A DNA stretch of 30,121 nucleotides from LMUY01 sp964244655. Its GTDB lineage: Bacteria; Pseudomonadota; Alphaproteobacteria; Acetobacterales; Acetobacteraceae. Of the stretch, positions 24,913 to 30,121 are shown in pieces. The stretch is taken from positions 1 through 30,121 of the forward strand of contig CAXTJU010000045.1 of assembly GCA_964244655.1 (NCBI GenBank). The letters are read 5' to 3'. The notes beneath the pieces are model-generated. The model was given only the letters and a program-made list of their open reading frames with translations. It searched no databases and was not told where the DNA came from. The stretch's first letter is position 1. Each line of letters starts with the position of its first letter. The position numbers and the translations under genes are program-made.

Positions 24913-25815
24913 TTAGGCCGCGGCTGCGGAGGCGTAATCCATCTGTTCGAGATCAGCGATGAGGCTTGGCCCAGTCGGCTCCCAGCCCAGCCGCTCGCGT
25001 GTCCACGCGCTCGATGCCGGCAGGTCGAGCCCGGCAAACGGCGCGAGCCAGCCGAAATGATCCGCCGCCTCCGCCGGCGTCAGCGATACCACCGGGACGC
25101 CGAGGCCCGCGCCGATCACCTCGGCGATCCGACGCACCGGCACGCCTTCCTCGGCGACTGCATGGTATCGCGCGCCCGTCTCGTGCCGCTCCAGCGCCAA
25201 CCGGTACAGCCGCGCGACATCGGCGACGTGTGCCGCCGGCCAGCGATTGGCACCGTCGCCGACATAGGCCGAGACACCCTTCGCGCGGACCATCTCGACC
25301 AGCGGCGTGATGAGGCCCTGCCTTACCGGGTCGTGGACCTGGGGCAGGCGCATCACGGCCACGGACACACCGCGGGCAACCTGCTCGGCGCCCTCCTGCT
25401 CGGAGGCGATCCGCGGAATGGGATGGGCCCAGTCAACCACGTCCTCGGTCGCCAGGCGACCAGGCCCGGGACTGCCGATACCGGTGCCCGAGGTGATGAT
25501 GAGCGGCCGGTCCGAGCCGGCGAGAACCTGGCCCATCGCCGCGATCACGCGCCGGTCCTTCTCGCAATTGGCCACGAACCGCGAGAAGTCGTGGTCGAAA
25601 GCAGTGTGGATCACCGCATCGGCCTGAGCTGCACCGCTCGCCAAGCTGCTCGGGTCCTCAAGGGTGCCGCGATGCGCTTCGGCGCCGGCCTCCTCAAGCC
25701 ATCGCGCGCCAGCGTCCGAACGGGTAAGGCCGAGCACCTGGTGCCCGGCGGCGATGAGCTCGGACACGATCCGAGAGCCGATGAAGCCGGTCGCACCGGT
25801 AAGGAAGACGCGCAT
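24913..25815 (-). CDS. NAD(P)-binding SDR-family oxidoreductase (atypical extended SDR)
   Basis: This is a 300-aa soluble protein with an N-terminal Rossmann motif TGATGFIG (6-13) and the extended-SDR pattern GHQVLGLTRSDAGARWLEEAGAEAHRGTLED, then AVIHTAFDHDF. The usual Tyr-x3-Lys catalytic pair is not found in its expected place (ASEQEGAEQ follows the PIPRI segment), so it belongs with the atypical SDRs (NmrA or epimerase-like reductases). The segment WPAAHVADVARLYRLALE is typical of that group. The ATG (25813-25815) has GGAGG 6 bases upstream. It is divergent from an XRE-type regulator gene, which probably controls it. The gene lies in the segment bracketed by the epimerase fragment and the intact epimerase gene. 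The substrate is unknown. Confidence 0.9.
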   Translation of the reverse strand: MRVFLTGATGFIGSRIVSELIAAGHQVLGLTRSDAGARWLEEAGAEAHRGTLEDPSSLASGAAQADAVIHTAFDHDFSRFVANCEKDRRVIAAMGQVLAGSDRPLIITSGTGIGSPGPGRLATEDVVDWAHPIPRIASEQEGAEQVARGVSVAVMRLPQVHDPVRQGLITPLVEMVRAKGVSAYVGDGANRWPAAHVADVARLYRLALERHETGARYHAVAEEGVPVRRIAEVIGAGLGVPVVSLTPAEAADHFGWLAPFAGLDLPASSAWTRERLGWEPTGPSLIADLEQMDYASAAAA

Positions 25816-25913
25816 GGGACACCTCCGAATGACTCGGACAGGAATGTCGCCCTACGTTCCAACATGGTAAAGTAGTAAGCGTATTATAGTATAAAGCTCA
25901 ACAGAATGGCATT
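25816..25913. promoter_or_regulatory. AT-rich divergent control region with palindromic operator candidate
   Basis: This 98-base gap between the divergent SDR and regulator genes is markedly AT-rich for the window. A perfect palindrome, TTATA-G-TATAA, lies at 25884-25894. It overlaps a perfect minus-strand TATAAT (25883-25888), a likely -10 box for the SDR gene, and plus-strand TATTAT/TATAAA -10-like sequences for the regulator. The palindrome is a sensible binding site for the XRE protein, giving autoregulation and control of the SDR gene. No clean -35 element was found. Confidence 0.5.
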
Positions 25914-26744
25914 ATGCCCACCCAGACGGTCGATCAACTCGGAACTTACCTTCGCGATCGCCGCACACGGCTTGACCCGGCCGCATTCGGCTTTCCAAGC
26001 GGCCGTCGCCGCACTCCGGGGCTCCGCCGTGAGGAGGTCGCCCAGCGCGCCAACATCAGCCCAACTTGGTACGCCTGGCTGGAGCAGGGGCGGGGCGGGG
26101 CACCGTCGGCCGACGTCCTCGACCGCATTGCCGCAGGGCTGATGCTGACGGAGCCCGAGCGTGAGCACCTGTTCATGCTCGGTCTGGGCCGCCCGCCAGA
26201 GGTCCGCTACAAGCACGTCGATGGCGTGACGCCAAGGTTGCAGCGCGTGCTCGACGTGCTGGAGGTCAGTCCTGCGATCGTCAAGACTGCGACCTGGGAT
26301 GTGGTCGCGTGGAACCGCGCCGCCGCCGCGCTGCTCACCGACTATTCCAAGCTGCCACGGGAACAGCGCAACATCCTGCGCCTCATGTTCGCCAACTCGC
26401 GCGTGCGGGCCGCGCAGGAAGACTGGGAGAGCGTCGCGCGCTTCGTGGTCGGCGCGTTTCGCGCGGATGTCGCCCGCGCCGGCGCGGGCGCGGAGGTCAG
26501 CCGCCTTGTTGACGAGCTATCGAGGACGAGCTCCGAATTCGACGCGCTGTGGCGCGACAACGAAGTCGTTGCCCATGGCGAAGGCTTGAAGCGCATCCGT
26601 CATCCGCAAGCCGGTCTCCTCGAGCTGGAGTTCTCCGCGTTTGCCGTTGACGGCAGACCGGAGTTGGGCGTGGTCGTCTATAATCCTGCGTCGCAGGCAG
26701 ATGCCGATCGCATCCGAACCCTGATAGCTGCCAAGCGGGATTGA
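25914..26744 (+). CDS. XRE-type transcriptional regulator with MmyB-like ligand-binding domain
   Basis: This is a 276-aa DNA-binding protein. Residues about 5-85 form a helix-turn-helix: LGTYLRDRRTRLDP ... RRRTPGLRREEVAQRANISPTWYAWLEQGRGGAPSADVLDRIA. This is the pattern of the XRE regulators whose C-terminal domain (about 105-270, here ATWDVVAWNRAAAALLTDYSKLP ... AFRADVARAG ... LEFSAFAVDGRPELGVVVYNP) is a PAS-like MmyB ligand-binding domain. In that family the ligand is thought to be a lipid or fatty-acid-like molecule, and the target is often a neighbouring divergent SDR gene, as here. The ATG at 25914 has only a weak ribosome-binding site. It may bind the palindrome at 25884-25894. Confidence 0.93.
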   Translation: MPTQTVDQLGTYLRDRRTRLDPAAFGFPSGRRRTPGLRREEVAQRANISPTWYAWLEQGRGGAPSADVLDRIAAGLMLTEPEREHLFMLGLGRPPEVRYKHVDGVTPRLQRVLDVLEVSPAIVKTATWDVVAWNRAAAALLTDYSKLPREQRNILRLMFANSRVRAAQEDWESVARFVVGAFRADVARAGAGAEVSRLVDELSRTSSEFDALWRDNEVVAHGEGLKRIRHPQAGLLELEFSAFAVDGRPELGVVVYNPASQADADRIRTLIAAKRD

Positions 26745-26944
26745 AGCGCGCCTGTTCAAATGATTGGCCGCTTATGGCATCGATCCAGTTGCGAGGGACG
26801 CAATGGCGTGAGCGGGCGCATAGCGGCCATCCACTCTCGATCCAGGATCAGGAGCCGTACTTCCGCCGAAATAGCTTCCTGGCCGCTTTCCCACATTCCG
26901 TTTCAACTGATGATCTCGTTGAAGCAGTCGATGCGTTGCCTGCG
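26745..26944. other. Non-coding gap between regulator and epimerase genes
   Basis: This 200-base gap between convergent genes has less extreme GC content than its surroundings. It contains an 8-bp inverted repeat AGCGGCCA/TGGCCGCT (26822-26829/26880-26887) about 50 bases apart. I checked short frames on both strands for transposase or epimerase remnants and recognised none. It may be the right-hand scar of the inserted segment. Confidence 0.4.
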
Positions 26945-27868
26945 CTATCGCAAGCTCCCCAACGTCGCCGCCAGCCCCTCGGCCAGCGTCGTGTCCGCCC
27001 GCACCCCAAGCAGGTCCCGTGCCGCCGCCGGGTCCCCGAGCGAGAACGCGATGTCCCCCGCGCGCGCCGGCCCGCCCGTTACTGCCGAGGCCAGCCCCGC
27101 CTGCCGTCGGATCTCCTCGGCCAGCCCGGCGATCGTTGCAGGCACCCCCGTGCACACGTTCACCACGTGCGCCTCCGGCCGCTCCGCCAGCGCCGCCATC
27201 CCGCCCAGCAGGTGCGCCACCACGTCGCCCACGAACACGAAATCGCGCACCTGCCCGCCGCTGCCATGCACCGTCAGCGGGCGGCCGGCCAACGCGAGGG
27301 CGGCGAAGATGGAGATGACGCCGCTGTATGGGGACGCCGGGTCCTGCCGCGGGCCGTACACGTTGAAGAACCGGCACCCCAGGCTCGGCACGCCGTGGAT
27401 CGCCCAGCCGACCCGGGCGTGCAGCTCGGAGCCGAGCTTGTCCGCGCCGTACGCGGTCTGCGGCATCGGCCGCGCATCCTCCCGCGCCACCGCGCCGCCC
27501 GTGTCGCCGTACACGGCGGCCGAGGACGCATACACCACGGGGATGCGCCCGGCTGCCCGGGCCGCGTCCAGCACGGCCACCGTCGCGGACTGGTTGGCGC
27601 GGTGGGTGCCGGGCCAGTCCTCGTTGGAGCGGGCGACGGAGGCGATGGCGGCCAGGTGGAACACGCCGTCAGCCCCCGCGAACAGCGCGTCCAGCCGGGC
27701 GCGCTCCGCCACGTCGCACGGCACCAGCTCGCAGCGCGGGTCCAGGTTGGCGCGGCGGCCGGTGGACAGGTCGTCCAGCACCCGCACCCGGTGGCCTGCC
27801 GCCAGCAGCGCGTCCGCCAGGTGGGAGCCGATGAACCCGGCGCCGCCGGTGATGATGTAGAAGGCCAT
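26945..27868 (-). CDS. NAD-dependent epimerase/dehydratase (UDP-glucose 4-epimerase-like)
   Basis: This is a 307-aa extended SDR acting on nucleotide sugars. It has TGGAGFIGSH (7-16) for NAD binding, DDLSTG, HLAAIASVARSNEDW, SSAAVYGD (Ser115/Ser116) and the catalytic Tyr140-x3-Lys144 (YGADK). CRFFNVYGPRQDP, HGSGGQVRDFVFVGDV and VVNVCTGVPATI follow, the normal order for GalE/WbpP-type epimerases. The ATG is at 27866-27868. It is divergent from an AsnB-type amidotransferase gene, a pairing common in polysaccharide clusters, so a role in making a sugar precursor for exopolysaccharide or LPS is likely. A decayed copy of its 3' half lies at 24692-24891. The exact sugar cannot be deduced. Confidence 0.93.
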   Translation of the reverse strand: MAFYIITGGAGFIGSHLADALLAAGHRVRVLDDLSTGRRANLDPRCELVPCDVAERARLDALFAGADGVFHLAAIASVARSNEDWPGTHRANQSATVAVLDAARAAGRIPVVYASSAAVYGDTGGAVAREDARPMPQTAYGADKLGSELHARVGWAIHGVPSLGCRFFNVYGPRQDPASPYSGVISIFAALALAGRPLTVHGSGGQVRDFVFVGDVVAHLLGGMAALAERPEAHVVNVCTGVPATIAGLAEEIRRQAGLASAVTGGPARAGDIAFSLGDPAAARDLLGVRADTTLAEGLAATLGSLR

Positions 27869-27987
27869 CAGCCAGCATGCCGCCAGGTTCGCGTGCGATT
27901 TGGGTCAACAAAGTGGCACAAAAAAGAAACCATTGTCGGCCAAACTAGCACGCCGTAGTTACGCGGCGATGAACGGGGGGCGGCGCG
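27869..27987. promoter_or_regulatory. Divergent promoter region of epimerase and asnB genes
   Basis: This 119-base gap serves both genes and includes an AT-rich patch (about 27908-27930). For asnB a weak candidate is TTGTCG (27933-27938) and TAGTTA (27956-27961), 17 bases apart. On the minus strand TTGACC, from GGTCAA at 27903-27908, could be a -35 for the epimerase gene, but no good -10 follows. A purine-rich GGGGGGCGG precedes the asnB ATG. Confidence 0.3.
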
Positions 27988-29907
27988 ATGTGCGGACTGG
28001 CAGGCTTGTTCCAGCCTGGCGGGGCGGAGATCGATGCGGCCCTGCTGCGCCGGATGACGGGCGCCATGAGCCATCGTGGCCCGGACGGCGACGGCTTCCA
28101 CGTCGAACCCGGCCTCGGCCTCGGCCAGCGCCGCCTGGCGGTGATCGACGTGGACGGCGGCCAGCAGCCGATGTTCAACGAGGACGGCTCGGTCGCCCTC
28201 GTGTTCAACGGCATGATCTACAACCACGACGCCCTGCGTGAGCTGCTGCAAGCCCAGGGCCACGCCTTCCGCACCCGCTGCGACACCGAGGTCATCCTCC
28301 ACGCCTGGGAAAGCTGGGGGCCGGAGTGCGTGCAGCGCCTGTCCGGCATGTTCGCCTTCGCCCTGTGGGACCGCAACGAGCAAACCCTGTTCCTGGCGCG
28401 CGACCGGCTCGGCAAGAAGCCGCTGCACTATATGGCCACGCCCGGCGGCGGCCTGGCCTTCGCCTCCGAACTGGGAGCGCTGGCGGGCGTGCCGGGTCCC
28501 TCGCGCCGGCTAAACCCGGCGGCGATCGATGACTACTTCGCGTTCGGCTTCATCCCCGACCCGCTGACCATCTACGAGGGCATCAGCAAGCTGCCCGCCG
28601 CCCACACCCTGCTGATCCGGCACGGCAAGCCCGCCATCCCCCGGCGCTACTGGACCCCCACGATCACCCCGGGGCCGCAAACGGAGGCGGAGGCAGCGCC
28701 CGAACTGCTCGCCCACCTGCGCCGCAGCGTGGCGGACCGACTGCTGGCGGACGTGCCGCTCGGCGCGTTCCTCTCCGGCGGCGTGGATTCGAGCGCCGTG
28801 GTGGCGATGGCCGCCCCGATGCGGGATGCGCCGCTCACCACCTTCACCATCGGCTTCGAGGGCGCCGGCGACGAGCGGCCGTTCGCCGCCACCGTCGCCG
28901 CCCGCTACGGCACCGACCACCACGCCGAGCCGGCGTCGTTCGACTACATCGCCGCCGCCCGCAAGCAGGCCGCTCTCTACGGCGAGCCGTTCGGCGACAG
29001 CTCCTCCGTGCCCACCCACGCCGTCTGCCAACTGGCCCGGCGGCACGCCACCGTCGCCCTCTCCGGCGATGGCGGGGACGAGGTGCTGGGCGGCTACCGG
29101 CGCCACCAGTGGCACCTGATCGCCGAGGGGGTGCGCTCGCACATCCCGGCGGGGTTGCGCCGCCGGGTCATCGGCCAGCTGGCGCGGGCGTATCCCAAGC
29201 TGGACCGTGCGCCGCGCTGGCTGCGGGCCAAGCACACGCTGACCGAGATCAGCCTCGACTCGGCGCTCGGCTACTACCGCACCGTCTGCAAGGTGCACCA
29301 CGACCAGCGCCGTGCGCTGTTCTCCCGCACGCTCGCCGCGCAACTCGACGGGCATGACCCAGCGGACCAGGTGGCCGCCATCATGGACCGCTGCCACGGG
29401 GCGGACCCGTTGCAGCAGGCGCAGATGGTGGATTTGGAGATCTACCTGCCCGGCGACATCCTGACCAAGGTGGACCGCGCCAGCATGGCCGCCTCGCTGG
29501 AGGTCCGCGCGCCGCTGCTGGACCACCACCTGGTCGAGTGGGGGCTGAGCCTGCCGACCGCACTCAAGGTCCGCCGCGGCGCCGGCAAGCACCTGCTCAA
29601 GCGATGCATGGAGCCCTACCTGCCGTACGATATCCTGTACCGCGCCAAGCAGGGCTTCGCGACCTCCCTGGCCGGGCAGTTCCGCGCCGGCGCGGACCGG
29701 CTGCGCGACCGCTTGCTCGGCGACGCCATGGCCGGGTCCGGGCTGTTCGACGGGGCGGCGCTTGCCCGGCTGATTGACGAGCACGAAGAAGGCCGGTTCG
29801 ACCACAGCGGCGTGCTGTGGCTGCTGCTGGTGTTCGAGGGCTTCCTGTTCAGCCAGTCAAGGCTGGCCGCCCCCGTGAGGGCGGAGCCGGCGCTGGCGGC
29901 GGAGTAG
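27988..29907 (+). CDS. asnB: Asparagine synthase (glutamine-hydrolysing)-type amidotransferase
   Basis: This is a 639-aa two-domain enzyme. The N-terminal Ntn glutaminase has the nucleophile Cys2 (MCGLAGLF), Arg49 region QRRLAVID, FNGMIYN (Asn74-Gly75) and RCDTEV (Asp99). The C-terminal synthetase has the ATP-pyrophosphatase loop SGGVDSS (263-269) and later LSGDGGDEVLGGYRRH and GDILTKVDRASMAASLEVRAPLLDH. The segments DDYFAFGFIPDPLTIYEGISKLPAAHTL and DRLGKKPLHYM resemble the amidotransferases found with exosortase/exopolysaccharide loci rather than the housekeeping asparagine synthetase (by eye). It is divergent from an epimerase gene, supporting a glycan-related role. The ATG at 27988 places Cys at position 2, as processing requires. 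No exosortase is in the window. Confidence 0.92.
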   Translation: MCGLAGLFQPGGAEIDAALLRRMTGAMSHRGPDGDGFHVEPGLGLGQRRLAVIDVDGGQQPMFNEDGSVALVFNGMIYNHDALRELLQAQGHAFRTRCDTEVILHAWESWGPECVQRLSGMFAFALWDRNEQTLFLARDRLGKKPLHYMATPGGGLAFASELGALAGVPGPSRRLNPAAIDDYFAFGFIPDPLTIYEGISKLPAAHTLLIRHGKPAIPRRYWTPTITPGPQTEAEAAPELLAHLRRSVADRLLADVPLGAFLSGGVDSSAVVAMAAPMRDAPLTTFTIGFEGAGDERPFAATVAARYGTDHHAEPASFDYIAAARKQAALYGEPFGDSSSVPTHAVCQLARRHATVALSGDGGDEVLGGYRRHQWHLIAEGVRSHIPAGLRRRVIGQLARAYPKLDRAPRWLRAKHTLTEISLDSALGYYRTVCKVHHDQRRALFSRTLAAQLDGHDPADQVAAIMDRCHGADPLQQAQMVDLEIYLPGDILTKVDRASMAASLEVRAPLLDHHLVEWGLSLPTALKVRRGAGKHLLKRCMEPYLPYDILYRAKQGFATSLAGQFRAGADRLRDRLLGDAMAGSGLFDGAALARLIDEHEEGRFDHSGVLWLLLVFEGFLFSQSRLAAPVRAEPALAAE

Positions 29908-29916
29908 CGCTCCTGG

Positions 29917-30121
29917 TCAGGAAATCTCCTCGTGCCAGGTCCGCCCATCCCGCTCGATCAGCGCGATGGCGGAGGTCGGCCCCCAGCTACCGGCCGGGTA
30001 CAGCCGCGGCGGCTCGCGCGTGTCGTCCCACGACTCGATGATCGGCTCGACCCAGCTCCAAGCGGTCTCCACCTCGTCGCGCCGCATGAACAGCGTCGGG
30101 TTGCCGCGCACGCTGTCCATC
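29917..30121 (-). CDS. zwf: Glucose-6-phosphate 1-dehydrogenase (C-terminal part, truncated by window edge)
   Basis: These are the last 68 codons of Zwf, which oxidises glucose-6-phosphate to 6-phosphogluconolactone with NADP+ at the head of the pentose-phosphate and Entner-Doudoroff routes. The conserved C-terminus is plain: RGNPTLFMRRDEVETAWSWVEPIIESW, then AGSWGPTSAIALIERDGRTWHEEI. The start lies beyond base 30121, so the Met at the edge is internal. The gene converges on asnB with only 9 bases between the stops, and I see no terminator there. Confidence 0.94.
   Translation of the reverse strand, partial: MDSVRGNPTLFMRRDEVETAWSWVEPIIESWDDTREPPRLYPAGSWGPTSAIALIERDGRTWHEEIS

Noticed and set aside
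24771..25037. A small minus-strand gene ending in an epimerase-like segment
   Set aside because: Its first half is antisense/frame shadow of the SDR gene's 3' end; only the terminal part is epimerase-like, and that belongs to the decayed fragment.
26745..26944. Possible transposase remnant in the gap next to the epimerase gene
   Set aside because: Short frames on both strands gave no transposase motif, and only an 8-bp widely spaced inverted repeat was seen.
27910..27930. Sigma54-like TGGCAC sequence upstream of asnB
   Set aside because: The matching TTGC element at the required spacing is absent; AAAGAAA occupies that site.

Overview
This window is very GC-rich, with tightly packed genes and many 4-base stop/start overlaps. 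Gene content and protein style (rpsB-tsf pair, ModBC, LolA, Aat, MsrQ-like protein, an exosortase-style asparagine synthase, C-terminal Zwf) fit an alphaproteobacterium, most likely an Acetobacteraceae/Rhodospirillales-type organism. The taxonomic call is inference from protein style; no marker was searched.

Layout. 1-1487: end of rpsB and complete tsf. 1491-1603: an intergenic mosaic of four hairpins that reads as two inverted copies of one two-hairpin element (BIME-like). 1625-4287: a short-chain dehydrogenase followed by molybdate transporter genes modB and modC, with no modA. 4322-5798: a LolA-family carrier protein and a PuuD-type glutamine-amidotransferase-fold hydrolase. 5838-6140 (minus): a small secreted Tyr/Pro/Gly-rich protein. 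6324-8846: exonuclease III and a PiT phosphate transporter. 8876-11770: aat, two tandem paralogous periplasmic proteins and a long MsrQ-like haem membrane protein, all joined by 4-base overlaps.

22208 down to 11913 (minus): one tightly coupled run of seven genes: M20 amidohydrolase, class II fumarase, YhaO-like nuclease, YhaN-like SMC-type ATPase, an unknown 105-aa protein, a signal-less gamma-glutamyltransferase and a D-2-hydroxyacid dehydrogenase. The outward partner, 22320-24656 (plus), is a three-gene phospholipid cluster (CDP-alcohol phosphatidyltransferase-like, CdsA-like, PlsC-like). The first two carry Asp-to-Asn changes in their signature motifs.

24692-26944 looks like an accessory segment. 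A decayed fragment of an NAD-dependent epimerase gene, an atypical SDR gene and a divergent XRE/MmyB-type regulator lie next to the intact epimerase gene (26945-27868, minus). The fragment and the intact gene's 3' half form degenerate direct repeats around the insert. The window ends with an AsnB-type amidotransferase (probably polysaccharide-related) and the C-terminus of glucose-6-phosphate dehydrogenase.

No tRNA, rRNA, CRISPR array, phage gene or intact insertion sequence was seen. The most promising leads are the aat-linked periplasmic pair with extended MsrQ, the variant phospholipid cluster, the inverted two-hairpin element and the epimerase-bracketed segment.
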